Positions 22,654-36,100 of a stretch of DNA of 64,000 nucleotides are shown in pieces. Source of the stretch: Sphagnum compactum. Lineage: Eukaryota > Bryophyta > Sphagnopsida > Sphagnales. Position numbers and translations under genes: made by a program. Positions within the stretch are counted from its first letter, which is position 1. Each line of letters begins with the position of its first letter. The DNA lies in NCBI GenBank assembly GCA_965153455.1, contig OZ234502.1, positions 3,699,267 through 3,763,266 of the forward strand. Direction: 5' to 3'. The notes beneath the pieces were generated by a model. It made no database searches, was not told the origin of the DNA, and saw nothing but the letters and a program-made list of their open reading frames with translations.

Positions 22654-25090
22654 TTGTCATTTCCTCATCCTTTCAGACAGTTGAAGATTGTGAAAAGCTC
22701 AGAATGTCTGGAGGGCCTACTATCATGTCTGCCTCCAAGCATATGTTGTTCAGAAGGTGGTTCAATGGGAACAACACCACCAAGCCTCGTGGTGGTGCAT
22801 CATCATCAGTGCCTTGGAACCACATCCAATGATTTCAGATGGATGGGATGCCTTGCAAAGATATTTGGTTTTCTTCCACACAAAGCCGGTGGGTACCATT
22901 GCTGCCATGGACCCAACAGAGGACTTCCTCAATTACAATCAGGTATGGTGGAACACAAAACCCCATTGCTCTTTTTCTTTTTGTGGAATTCATGCAGGCT
23001 TTATCAGTGGCATGGTCTCAAAATGCACTTTACATTGACAATCTTGGCTGGTTTAAAATGAAATTTAATTTGCAAAGTGCTCATGTGATTGATTAGATAG
23101 CACATTCTGGCAATTGCCATCTCACATGTGCACATTCAAGATGTCTGAAAAATGTCATTGGCTGGCACAGTTATTTTCAATTGAGTGCAGTTTTTTTGAC
23201 CCAGTGTGCTTCTTGTTGTGTCTGTCCCAGGCCTTTGTGCGGGACTATGTGCCAAATGCATCGACTTTTCTCATGAACAGAGAACCTAAAATCATGAAGA
23301 ATTGTTTACTGAATACCTTATGGCTTCAGTCCATTGAGAAACACATTGACTGTTTCACTCATGGTGACGGTTTAATGCTTGCCAGTTTCAAGGTGAATTG
23401 TTGTTTCACTGCTATTTAGTACCACAGAACAGCTCTTTGCAAAAGTACCATAATACTGATTCAGAGATAACATAGATCCACAGAAATGTATGTGATGATA
23501 AGCCTGGCTGGCTGGTACCTTGTACTTGATTCTGGTGACACAATCTGAGAATAATAGCAAAGTTCCTGAATTCATTTGGTTGTGATTCTGGCCAGGTGCT
23601 TCATAACCCAGTCCACAAGACTGATACCATGATAGCCGATTTGGGGAGAGCACTGGATTATCCTTCCCAGGGCATACATGAAGTCAACTGGAGATCATGG
23701 CCTTGCAGATAATCCTGACTGCCAAAGAGGAATAAGGCTGATCTTGACACAGTGTCTCTCTGATGGTTTCAACACTTTCGAACCCTCCTGTCTGCTGATG
23801 GATGCTGCCTGGTTGATCAGCATATGGTACAGGAACTTTCTATCAAGTCCTTTGTAGTGTCAAGCACCTTCTTCAATGCATACAATAGAACTCCAATGCC
23901 CATCATGTTAGATCCATCTGATGAATCAACCAGATCAAGTTGTGTCATTTGCTAAAATCCTCTTTGGAAATTTCTTCATGACTATGCAGGACATGTTCCA
24001 TTTTGCATTAGCTTTAAACATCATGTGGGTGGTGTGGCAGGGTATCTATGGCTATCCAATTGAAATTCAGCCCCTTTTCTTCATGGCATTGTGGTCAGCC
24101 AAGATTTGCTGAACCAGAGGGGGAAGGGAAAGAGTTTCTTCAGAGTATTGATAAGTGACTGCATGCATCAGGCTTTCACATGTGCAAGTACTTCTGGCAG
24201 GATCGTGCCCAGCTCAACAACATCTATCATTATAAAACAGAAGAGTATTCCCATACTGCAGTCAATAAGTTCAATGTGATTCCAGATTCAATTCTGGATT
24301 GGGTGTTTGACTTTCTACCAATGAAAGGTTGTTACTTTATCAGAAATCTAAGCCCTGCTCTCATGGATTTCCAGTGGTTTGCCATTGACAACTGTATAGC
24401 TATTCTCTTGTCCCTTGCAACACCTGATCCAGCTACAGTGAATGGACCTGTTTGAGGAGCATTGGCAAGAGCTTATAGGAGATATGCCTCTCAAGGTTGT
24501 TTACCCTGCCCTGGAGGGTCATAACTGGCAGATTGTGACTGGGTGTGATCCAAAGAACACCAGGCGGAGCTACCACAATGGTGACTCTTGGCCAAGTAAA
24601 GATTTCTTTTTTTGGGTTCTTTCAGTGGAGTGGTAAAGCATATGTCACAGGTTCAAGGCATGAAGGTTGTCTCTCTTTTTGCGTATGCTGATCATCAGTA
24701 CTACTGGTTACTAGATCTAATCATGACAATTTTGACATGATTGTCCATCATGTTGCGTGGGTGAGCCTTGAGCTAAAAATCCATCAGTTCTGTCTTGGGG
24801 ATGCAATTCTGCTCTGAATGTTACCAGCAGCATGCAACTTGTCAGCCAATCTCGAGTTGCTCACCGTGCAATTGAGCAAGTAGAGCAAAGGTTATCAAAA
24901 GACAGATGGCCAGAGTACTATGATGGAAAGCTAGGCTGTTACATAGGGAAAGAAGCTCAGAAATTTCAGACATGGTCAATTGCCAGTTACCTTGTGGCCA
25001 GGATGATGTTGGAGGATTCTTCACACTTTGGCTGATTGGGTTGGAAGAAGACAAAAAGGTGAAGAAGCCTTGTCTGACTTGATCTGCATC
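22654..25090 (+). pseudogene. Alkaline/neutral invertase (GH100) pseudogene
   Basis: Alkaline/neutral invertases hydrolyse sucrose to glucose and fructose in cytosol or organelles. Segments in order: exon 1 (about 22,654-22,942) with LEPHPMISDGWDALQRY and KPVGTIAAMDPTEDFLNYNQ; exon 2 (23,231-23,392) with [20 protein letters not shown]; exon 3 from 23,596 with [17 protein letters not shown]; exon 4 from 24,041 with [35 protein letters not shown] and [16 protein letters not shown]; and the last exon (about 24,850-25,090) with [18 protein letters not shown]. Splice sites at 22,943, 23,230, 23,393, 23,595 and 24,040 still fit GT-AG, so this is not a processed copy. Defects: exon 3 lacks the family's VDSGFWWIILLR block between IADLG and the [15 protein letters not shown] segment. 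Frameshifts occur near 22,830, 23,780, 24,100-24,170, 24,435 and 25,030, and sequence around 24,640-24,830 does not match. No functional enzyme can be read. Confidence 0.88.
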
Positions 25091-28007
25091 ATGGACAGCT
25101 TGATGGATAGGTAGAACTTCTTTCTCCAAGAATTTTTTTGCATGTACAAGAGCACCAATAGCAACATAAATATACATTAGACCCTCCTCTTGCTCTGTGG
25201 TAATGAGATCAATTTATGGACAGCACCCTCATTCCACCTTGGGCAAAACTATTCCCATGGAATGTGGATAGAGGGGGGAATCACCTAAAACAGGATTCCA
25301 CTGAACTCTGAGATAACACCACTCTGCAATGTCCTTGTTCATCCAGCTGAGAGGGGGTAAATTATGTTCATGATCAGAATACAAAATTTGACCCAAACTG
25401 GAGGATGAACCATTGTGTTTCTACCATACTTGTCATCAACAATACATTCGGTTTCGTTCTGTGTTAGCTCACGATGGCAACATCCCTACCATTGCAAGCA
25501 AGACCATGAGCTCTGCACAATTGTCATACAGAAGATGGAGTCAGTTTTCAGAAGATAAATTCCAAGCAACAAGCAGCAATGACAAGAATTGAAGAACATC
25601 AGTTTGGAACGCAGAAGACTCAGAGAGAGACCATTGAAAACTTCCTAGTGGAATTCCAACATGGAGCGGACTCATCAAGAATTTCAAACCTACTCACACA
25701 GAAGTGAATGCAAATTGGGATCTGCAAATTACTCAGAAATTTATTGAACACAGGAAGTACACTCCTCAACTTTCCAAAATTTCTACACGGATCAAACTGT
25801 CAATGTGGAAATGCTCTAACCTGCAGCGACGAGACCGCCGATGAACAGAGTGCGGAAGGTGGTGCGTTGGAGGATGTTGCCTGGGACTTTGGTACCCCGG
25901 TGACCATCTAGTATCCCTTCCTGCTTTGTCCTGTACCTTGTCCGGTAGTATCAGCCATCCTTGAACTTGCTAGTTCTTGGCCCTGTGCTGCAACAACATG
26001 CCTCCAAGGCAATGATCACTCTCGAATCAGTAGTATTCTCAGGATTGTTTTCATGATCCTCAATCGGTCCCAAATTATGCAATTTCATAAACCTGCGCTG
26101 AACTTGGCCATGGAACTGATCATTCAAGACTAACGGACGCTAGTGCACCTACCCGTCACCCCCTCGCTCAACAATCTACCAATTCATAACTGCATGTTAT
26201 ATAATCTTGAGTCCCAAATTCCCTCTCCATTGATTTAGTGGGAGGCGAATGGAGTTCTCAGGGACGGGACGCTGAATCTACAACACACACTCTCTGTCAA
26301 TCAGATGCGATCTCTCGGGCTTGAATTGGAGCAGCAGAGTACGTCAGAATAATTGCAAGACCCACGTGCCTTGAAACTCACGTCGAGTGCGCAGCGAGCT
26401 CCCCTGTCGAAGTCTTTCGGTCACAAATCAGAAATCGCCAGCTTCAGCAATTTATTCGGCGGCTAGATTTCTACCGATCCGACCTATCGATTACAAAAAT
26501 ATACCACACACCTCTCTCCCACATCAGAACGCCCGAAGGAAGGCCAAATTTTCTTTGCACCCACAGACTCAGAGACCAACGGCATAAAAATACTAGCCTG
26601 ACAAAAACCAAAGAACAGGGAATCGACAAGCAGCAGAAGAATACTTTTGCATCCTGGCACAACAATTAAACTGTGGAAAAGAAAAGGGATGGAACGCAAC
26701 AATTCATGTGCAAGGAGAGTGGGGTGAAGAAAACAGCTGAAGATTGCCATGTGGAACTTCTTAAGCAACCACACGTGTAGTGTTGTTGCGGCTGGAACAT
26801 CCGTGCAACAACCGTGCTCCTGGCATGCCGCTACACTAGAGCATAACAACGGGCCTAATTTTGCCTTCCCTCTGTCGCTATCTCTGTTGCTTTCTGTCTG
26901 TCTTCTCTCCTTGCTGTTGATAAAAAGCCAAAAGCGCGCTCTTTGAGACGATGGAACGTTTCTGTTTCTGTCGTGGGACAATCCGAGAGACGACAGAACG
27001 AGAAATTCCATCAACGAAAATGAGAGTAACAAAACATGACAATTTTTTGCATGTCTTTTTGCAAAAAAAAATTTGCATCGTCAATGGAAAATTCTGTTGC
27101 TGAAGGAGTTTCAACTACTTTTTGATTGCCACTCACATAGTTTGTTTTCTTCAAAGTGAGTGTTAAAAAAAGTCTCTTCTTCAACTGGAATGAACTCAGA
27201 TCTGGAAAGAACAGCAGGACAAAATACAAAACCAACAATATCCATCTTTCTTCTCATTCATACCATACAATTAGTGTCTGACATTCTAGCAATTCAATAC
27301 AGAACTTCCATTTGAAAATTGGCAGTTTTAGGTTCAAATCCAAATTCTCAAACCACAGCACAAACTTAGTACAGGAGTTGCACACCTTTTGCATGCACAA
27401 ATTTACTAGCTCAAACACAATCAATTTGCTCCTTACTTCAAGATCTTGTTTTCTCTGCTTACAGAGTGTTACTACAGAAAACTTCCAAGATCATGAGCGA
27501 TTGGAATCAGGCTTTGGGACTAACTCCCCATGTCTCATCACAGCTTCCGTTCTGCCAGAGTGCTAAAGCTCATGATGCCATATAGACAAAGAAGCAAATA
27601 TATCAACGTTTTTCATAATGTCAGAAAACACATTGCTGAAGCTACATTGAAAATTGTTCACAATTAGAGACATTAGGCAAGTTCAGAAATCTTGCTGTAC
27701 AAAGTTCAAAGTTCAGAAATTTGCCTGATTCACATTAATGGGCTCTGCATATTAAAGGGATTTATGTCATTTTGAACACAAATTCTTGGTATAAGTAGTG
27801 TACATCCAACATACAGTGGGCAGCATCCATTGGCCAATTTTTAGCATAACCGTGAAGCCACCCGAAAATTCCTCTTGGTCACATCACAAAATGTGAGAGG
27901 CAGCAGCAGACATTGGGCTTCAACCTCTCCCATGACTTGATCAAAGTTCAGGAAAATGAGTATTTGTAATTAGATATGTTGGTTCTGTTGTTGCAGACTT
28001 CTGCAAA
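25091..28007. other. Intergenic, one doubtful exon only
   Basis: Between the invertase pseudogene and the 3' end of the RLP4-like gene. The base composition is more mixed and CpG-richer at about 25,800-26,450, which may mark an old promoter or first exon. The frames here, including one of 182 codons on the minus strand at 26,484-27,032, show no conserved motif. Confidence 0.5.
25821..25958 (-). pseudogene. Possible first exon or gene relic, unrecognised
   Basis: The minus strand starts with ATG at 25,958 (MADTTGQGTGQSRKGY, then a stop). A one-base shift gives a coding-like run, DGHRGTKVPGNILQRTTFR followed by LFIGGLVAAG, ending at a plausible donor (CTGCAG|GTTAGA, 25,821). The surroundings are GC-richer than the rest of the interval. 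I do not recognise the family, and no downstream exon was found. It could be a decayed gene or a chance frame. Confidence 0.22.
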
Positions 28008-31000
28008 TCAGAGAGGTGCAATGTTGGATGAGAAGCCAAATTTTGTAGACAAGTGTGGTTGCAAGATATGTTCATCCTCTGCTTCATGGACACTCATCCG
28101 ATGGTTCTGATACCACTTCGTCCTTGCTGTTGCCCTCATTCCAACAAGAGATACATCTTGTTAGCATCATCACAAATAGCCATTTCAAAGCAGAACAGTT
28201 GACAGATGCTTACCAGCAAGCTGATGTGGGAGGTTGAAGTTGTAGTCGTCTTGGACACTGTGGTGTTTGAGATAAAAGTATACCAGTATTACCACTGCAA
28301 GCACTGCGGTCGAAGTCCCAATTACTATACCTATCTTGCTACGTGTAGACAAACCCCCTCTCCAGAAAGGTGGACATTTTGGCAATGACGGTACTCCGCA
28401 CAGCCCTGCATTGGATGACAGGTTAATGAAGCCACCATGGACTCCCATGGAATAGATTGGAATTGGAACCTGCCCCGACAATTGGTTGTTGCTCAGTAAT
28501 CTGCAGTGGACAATGAGAAAGATTTGATCAAAATCCTCTTGTTATACACTAGTGGATCCTTCCTGTTGAGATTGTCAATTGAACAGGTCAAGATCAGACT
28601 TTGGGATGTTTCTGAAACAAACATGGGTTCAGGAAACCTGAAAGCTTACAGTTGTCGCAGCTGCTGTGACCCAAGACTGGCTGGAATGTTTCCTGTGAGA
28701 AGGTTTCCCGACAAGTCCCTGTCACCATGCCCATTGCACTCTTTACAGGTTGCATGTGAACATCAATCCAGGCTTGCTAATCAGGTAACAGATCCAGGCT
28801 TAAATTGATGGTGTCTGTGGTGTAAGATGCATGCAGAAACATCATTGTGGCTAAATTGCATGTTCAATGTAAGACAATTCTAGCACCATTGTCCCGAAGC
28901 CTAACTCAAAAATTCAATCAAATATGGCTGTAAATATGCTTTGACTATAACTCTCACCAGCTCAACGAGAATGTAAGTCCTCACAGCAGAACCCAAAGCT
29001 CTTGAAAGTTGACTAAGCCTCAGGAGTGTTCTGAATTCTGAGCAGCAGCAGTAATGTGTCACAAGATAGGTTGGCATCCATATAAGAAATGTGAAAATCA
29101 CTTACACACTGGTGAGGCTGTTTAGGCCTAGCCCTGCTGGGATGCTGCCTCCTAGCATATTGTTGCTTAGATTCCTGTTAGTAAAATTCCACTGTGAGAC
29201 ATGTAGTAAGGAGTGAAAAGATCCTGTAAGACTATAGTGTCCTCTGACTGCTCTCTTCTCATAAACACAATGCAATGTCACTCCATCATCTCATATCTTA
29301 GGTTCTTAAAACCCCCATCAACGAAGTTCAAACAAATTCCAAAAGCATTCTAAAAGCATGGCAGGCTTATTATCCTTTAAATAATAATAATCATGCTATT
29401 CTACTATTCTTACAACAATGGGAAGCAGCAGAGTTGCCACTCACAGTGTGGTAAGATGAGTTAGGAGAGTAATCTGATCACTGATGAAGCCTTGTAGACC
29501 TTGACCTGAGATGTTTCTGCACACCACAACCAGCACATTTGTCGACAAGGAGTGCAACTGCTGCAATCACAAATTTTCATAGCAATGATGCTGACAATTT
29601 GATGATGGCACTTCATCACTGGGTGCTTCAACAGATGCCAAAAAGAAATGTCTTCATAAGTATTGCAAACTTCTCCATACCAAGGAACCCAAAAGATACC
29701 AAAAATAAAGTCAAATCAGTTCATGCATTTACTCGCCTGCAAAACACCTCCACCCCTCTTCTAAAAAAACCTGAAGGCTCATTAATCTTTGAATGCTGAA
29801 CCAGATAATAACCTCACTTATCTACTGTTGTTTTAAGACTTCTTTCAAGAGTTAATCATTTGCAGAGCTCCCAAGCAGTGACTGCAATCAGTCATGGGAT
29901 GATTGCAGGATTGGGTGAAGGTTAAGCAACAGTGCAGATATGGAGAATAAGGAAGGGAGCAAATACAAATTTGTGATTATAAGCCCTGATTTGTCCACTG
30001 CTAGGTTGCATGTCACACCTTCCCATGGATCCCACCTGACATCCAGATCAGAACGCCCTTTTAGCATCCAAATTCACTTCTTGCTAAAACCAATCAGGCT
30101 GTAACTGAATATAGATGCAATTCTTATTGCACAGGGGTGGGTTGATTAAATTCACCTAGTAGGGGCACAAGGATCTCCATTCCAGCCCATCCTTTCTGGA
30201 ACATTTAGAGACACTCTCAATGCCTGCATGGCCATGGCTGCAAGCAAAGTCCTTGACAACATACTTTAATTAGCACTTCTCCAGCATTCTGTTTTCTTTG
30301 TTTCTACCTAAATTTTAGAGCTGTATTTGTACCCTAACATGTTATAGTCTTGCCCTTCCTTTCTGGCATCAAGATCAGCTGATCTTCACCATAAAAATGT
30401 ATATTCTGTGTCCCCGGACAGAAGGGAATGAACAAATGCTGATGTTCTGACAAGTTCATGTCAAGTCAGATGTCAGCACAGTTCTGACAGGTTCATGTTG
30501 TATGTGTTCAAACTTGGCAAATTATTGCTTGAGACATGGCAACTTTCATCTGAACACTCCTCACAACATTGCTCGACTACACACACCAAGAAACTTAAGA
30601 ATCTCAAATGCCTTGATATTCCTGATCCAGACTTGAGACTGCCTCAGTTTAGAGTACAACTCACCTTCTGTGACATTTGTAGTCAGGTCTGCAGTCAGCA
30701 GTGCATAAACCTCCAGCCCACATATCAATGGAGGCCCAATTTTTGCCTCAAAGTCTATGGTCAGGGAGGACCCAGTTAGGTTGACCACAGTGAAATGCCA
30801 GTCATAAGCAGAAAATGGCCCTCCTGCCAATTTGTAAATATCAAGATTGGGGAGCACCACCTGGTTGTTGATACGAACATCAAACACTCGTCGCCCCTGT
30901 GCCTTGACACTTGGGTCAATCTCCGCAAAATGCAACCATATTGCATAATCCAAGTTTGAATCAACCTCAAACACATAATTGATGCTCCCTCCCTCAGCCA

Positions 31001-33138
31001 AGCTCCGACATGCTTGGTAGAGCTTCTCTGGGAAGTAATTTGGTGGCAGTGTGGTGTTCAGAATATTCTGAGTTGTTGTCAGGCTGGATTTAGGGCTGAA
31101 GCTGTAAAAGTCATCTTGTTCCCATCCTCGCCCCAATTCATCAGTATCATTTGTAAACCCAGGCCCAAATGACTCATAGCCAGTCGTGAGCCTGCCATAG
31201 TTCACCAAAATAACACTCTCACCTGTGCTCTGAGAATCGTAGGAAAGCTCATCAACTTCAAGAAGCTCCAGAGCTCCAATGACAGGCGAGTCAGTGGCAA
31301 TGCTGTAGAAACACACAGTTGCTGCCCCATCATGGATGAATGCAAAAAGATCAGAGTATGCACCGTTTTGTGCAAAGTAATCCTGCCATGGATTTCGCCA
31401 ACTGAACACCACTGTCCCCTCCACTGAGACATCAAAGCTTGGTGAATGCTGTTGCCTGTCATAATCATCATACACAAAAAACATGCGAATGAAGTACCGT
31501 CCATTTGGGACATTGACCACATAACAATTCTTCTTTCCCATTGCAATAGGGAAGAAGCGCACAGTTCGCTCCTGTTGTTGTACAAACCGGCCTGGATCCA
31601 GCACAGTAGCAGGGGCTCCACCAGTGAAATACTTGTCTGACATCCATGTCTCATTGACGTTGTTAGTGAAGTCAACAGATCCTCCACAGTCTATGCGTAT
31701 ATAATTGTCTGTAGAGTACACACATGGCAATCCCATCAGCAGGGGGTTTAAGAATGACACTGTGAACTGTACTCATGCCTACTGGCAGGTGAACAATTCA
31801 ACAATTGGTGAATTCTGCTTCATGAAAATATGAAGAGCTGACATCAAAGGATTAAAATGCAACATTAATATAAATGCTCAGCTGCCACAAAAGCTAGTGA
31901 TACCTGTGTGACTTTTGTGACAACACCATCTTCAAATTCCAAAACTATCAAGGTTGCTTTCACAATTTGCTTTTCTATTGAAAACAAAAACCAAATGAAT
32001 TTCAATCTATTGTTTTTCCTCATGAGATTTCTGTTCTTGTTGAGCTCATCTTAGGGCACCTGGATTTAACAGATGTGGTGCCCTAGCAAACCTTCCCTAC
32101 TGACATTGAGTCTACTGTCCTTCACTCGTATCATTGGCAAAACATGATGTTTGACAAAAGTGATTGCAATCTGCTAGAGAGATGAGCAAAACTGAATGGG
32201 AGTCAAGACAAGTAAGTTCAGGGGCATGATTTAACTTGGGGTTGCAGATATATTCAAGATCTTTCCACCCACAGATGGACTGTATAAATTCATGGTCAGC
32301 AACTAATAGCTTTGAAGCAATAACGGCAGCAGAAACTATGATAAAGTTTTTGCAATCCCAAACCCAATCTGCCAGAAAGATAGTCTACTGTGAGAAAATC
32401 ATATCTATGGGACAGCAGCAGAGAAAACTCTAGCACAACACTTTGAAGGTAACCGTTATCTCAGTTCTGGACAAATAAAAACAAATATGACAACAGTGAG
32501 TGTTGTCATAACCTTGTGAGCGTTACTCTCAAAGTACGAGACCATCTACCATGAGAATCTGCCCATAGTTTACAAGCAGAGGAACAGCATGTCACGGGAA
32601 TGCTTTGCTACTGCTCAGTTGAGCGTTCCATCTAGGAGCGTAATCTCTTTTCTAGTATGTACAGAATCCAAAATGGTAGGGCAAAGTTGCTTTCACTGTC
32701 AATCGTCAACTACACAAGACGCCTCTCCCAACACAAGCTTCGAACCCTAAGTCTGATGCGCCTGGCCGACTGTTTCCCCAGAGATATGGAAGCCTCCAGT
32801 TTCCCTCCATACTATCGGAAACATTAGCACGCATTCAGGATTATTTGAACTTGCAAGCAGATGCAAGAAAGCGAGAAAGTCAGAAACATTAAAACCCACA
32901 GGGGCATTGACTGAATGCCCATAGCCTCTATAGGCTTTTGGTTTCTACCTATTGAGCTCGGTCTACTGAGCTCTCCCCCAGCCAAATCGCAATCCGCTTC
33001 AAAAAGGAGCAAGAAAAGTTCAAATCAAGCATTGCTATGAGCTAGAGCAGGCTCAGAGGACTTGCCAACGACGTTGTTCTGGGCAGAGACGATGGCGTAG
33101 AGAGCGATGAGCAGGATCCAGAGGAGGCACCAAGCCAT
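28008..33138 (-). CDS. Malectin-like/LRR transmembrane protein, RLP4 type
   Basis: A cell-surface receptor-like protein without kinase, of the plant RLP4 / di-glucose-binding LRR family, probably in the plasma membrane and reading wall carbohydrates. Nine exons: 33138-33066, 31708-30665, 30237-30156, 30035-29967, 29516-29445, 29174-29106, 28718-28650, 28500-28214, 28156-28008. They join in phase to 1914 bases, 637 residues. Signal peptide is about 1-19 (MAWCLLWILLIALYAIVSA). The malectin-like region is about 25-370 (IRIDCGGSVDF, SFDVSVEGTVVFSW, YAIWLHFAEIDPS). A linker has MGWNGDPCAP then WDPWEGVTC. LRRs of 22-24 residues lie at about 415-515, on phase-matched exons of 69-72 bases. A PSLPKCPPF segment is followed by one membrane segment (about 549-570) and a 67-residue tail. 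Intron 1 fits GC-AG (G|GCAAGT). Longer in-frame starts exist upstream, but the chosen ATG gives a clean signal peptide. The last exon and its tail are the least certain part. Confidence 0.88.
32434..32550 (+). repeat. Dispersed repeat in RLP4-like intron 1
   Basis: Copy of the repeat at 53,213-53,290: CACAACACTTTGAAGGTAAC, then after about 50 extra bases GTCATAACCTTGTGAGCGTT to GACCATC. Same orientation on the plus strand. Confidence 0.4.
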
Positions 33139-36100
33139 GGTAAGCGGAAGACAGAAGACGAGTGTGAACCAGCGGGGTCTTGGTTTCCCACCGCTGAAGG
33201 GGCTGCACAGCGCCGCACCCTCTCTCACAGGGCTGTCCATCCAGCTGCAATGCTCCGGTTCCATGGTGCAGCAGCAGCAGCAACGACAACGAACGAAGAA
33301 TAGTAAGTTCGCAGAAGACAACTCCAGCGCCGTGGCAGTGAAGGCAGCTCTCCATCGCCTAGTCTTCCTACTCCCACCGCGGTGTTTTGCAGCAGCATGT
33401 TGGGGGGAGTCACGGATTATGAAAACCGAGTAGCGGCGCAACCCAACGCCGGACCCGTAGACTGTCGCGTGGTGCCGATCGCGAGAAGAGTGCCGCAAAC
33501 CTCGATAGCCACAGTTTCCCTTCTATGCACAAACTCGGCGCGCGTGTAACAATAGAAAGGCGGAAAAACACAAACACAGACGCACGCATACGCACACAAG
33601 CAATGGCGGGGAGACCTGATCAAATCATTTTACCCACAAAATATGAATTTTTTTCTTCTCCTCAGTAGCTCTACGTACTTTCTACTCGATGGATCTATCA
33701 GCGTGTCATCTCCAGTCGACCAATGTACACACTCAATCGACTTCATTCACACGGCCGTATACATCTGAATCGATAGCATCTCCAGTCCAGTACACTGTGC
33801 AATCGATCGCTACTTCAATGTGTAGCTCGATGACTCGATCCGTCGTCCCCAACCACTGCACAAATCGAACTTCTTTTTTACTCGATGGATCTGTGTGTTG
33901 TTAATTAAACAGCATTTCGCGTGGCAATCAGACTGAACAGTGGAATTGAGATGCGATTTTAATACTATTATCTTCCGTCCAGTACATTGTACAATCCATA
34001 GATTTCAATTATTGAATCTACCTGTCCACCAGGTGTGATCTGTGGTCCACATAGTCTTTCTTTTTCAAGTCCGTCTGGTTGTTGGTTTGTTTGTTCTGTT
34101 TGCTGGCGAATGCAGATATACAACAAACAAAAAAAGGGTTCAGTAAAATGGATATTTTTGTTTTCCGGCGTGGTTGTTTACTTCTTTTTTTCTCTGGTGG
34201 GTTTGTCTTTTTAGCTGAGAACTGTGACAAGAAGATGAAAAGAACAAGAAGGATTATGATGATGAAGTGCAATAAAAATGATGAAAATTCCTGGCAAACT
34301 TCAGTGGGCCTGATTTCTGAATTTGGCTATTTGGGGGAACACGACAATCAACTGAAAAATGGCAGCAAGAAATAGTTCGGTGACGATTAAGATGACAACG
34401 ACAACCACGGTTTGTTGTTTCAGATGATCTCCTCCTCCTCCTGGTACCTGGTGATTCCCAGTGAATGACACGATACTCATGCATACTAGCCTGCACGCAG
34501 CCCTCGCATTTGAAGGGCCGGGTTCCTCGGACTTCGGACCTCTTCCCAGTGAAGGGTCCTGTCAACGCTGCCCTTCAAATTGAAGGATTTGAGTTCAACT
34601 TGCCATTTCGAATAAATCCACAAAGAAATTGAGCTACCCGCCGTGGTTACCTTGTGAACTGGAACAGAAAGAAAAAAGTTCTTCTTGACCACCCACCACA
34701 TTTTTCTCCATGAATTAAAAAAGATTAGACCAGTGTTGCACAATTATTGAGAAAATGACTGGTTATCAACAAGGTCAAAGGGTAGGTTATTCATTATCAA
34801 ATTATAACGGATCAACCGGATTGATACCCTACTTATCTGGTTTATACATACTAAAGACCTCATGAGGCTCTTATGGGCTGGGTATTGCTTTGATGCAAAC
34901 CAAAAATTGACATGGACCTTTCCATGTCTTGTCCAGTATTCACAGGTTCTTGATTTTTACAAGAATCATTGGGTTTGGGTTTTCAATTTTTATGAAACTA
35001 AAGACTTGTCAATTCTAGGTCTAAAGAATCTTCTTAAAAGTTAAAGTTTGCAAGTTCTGGGTTCGGGTCATTACCAATTCCCATGTTTAATGGTTCTTAC
35101 TTGGAAAAGACTTGTTGGGGTTTGAAGTGTATTCCCAAGTTTATTAGGAACACAATCTGACAGTAAAGTTTGGCTTCTTCATATCAGAGGGTTCAAGGTA
35201 ATCATTAATCATCACAAATGTATGTAGTTAATTGCTTGCAATAGTAGACAATCTGCAATATCAGATGAAAAATGATGAGTTGCCCCAGTGTAGCCATAAC
35301 ATGTTACAATGCAATACTCAAGTTTAAAAATCTCCTACTTACCATCCCAATTCATAGTCCATGTGAACAGGAGTTAATTGAAGGAAGACAAAGTAAGTTG
35401 GATATAACAAAATTCTAACAATGGAAAGTTCAAAAGGAAAACTAAGGGAAGAGGGCATGAGAAGTAAAGAAAATATATAAAAAAAACAAATGAAAATTTG
35501 TATGACTTTGAGGACAAATCAAGCTCTAAAATATTCCATACTAAGAATAAGAAGTGTTTAACATAATAATTGTGATGACCCCAAAAGTTGAAACTTCATA
35601 AACAACTATTTTTTCATTAAGTGATCTAGATCACCCTAAGAAAAGTTCAAAGAGTAAACTTCATCCTCAAAAATACAATTTTTTGAAAAGGGAAAGTGGG
35701 GATGGGGGTTAACCTGCAATTATACACTGATTATAGGGTTAACTTTTTATTACATGTTATAAAAATAAATAAATTGTATTAGTACTTTAAAATGATACCT
35801 ACATCAATGATAATTGGGTCATCCAAGTAGGTTATCAGATTTTTAAAACTCAATGTCAAGATGTTATCAATTTAACTAGTTATCAAAATATTCAAGAGCT
35901 AGTTGGTAGGTTATTAGTAATCAGCTTGATAACTAGTCCAAAACTCAATAACCAGCCAACACTGGTTTTGAACCTAAACCATACTAGTTGAAACAAGGAC
36001 TAAGGCCAGCCAGCCCAGGTCCAAGGTTGGATCTAACCCCTGGGTTTTGTGGGGGCAGATCCAGATCTGGATTCAGGGAACACTAGCCTTGTCCTAAGTC

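Noticed and set aside
26484-27032. 182-codon minus-strand frame
   Set aside because: No motif, no coding-like residue pattern, overlapping alternative frames, and no splice context.
32700-32790. tRNA-like B box (GGTTCGAAGC) on the minus strand
   Set aside because: No matching acceptor stem, D arm or anticodon arm could be built around it.
33025-33498. Longer in-frame N-terminus for the RLP4-like protein
   Set aside because: The upstream extension is basic and Cys-rich with no conserved content, and it would bury the signal peptide. The ATG at 33,138 is preferred.
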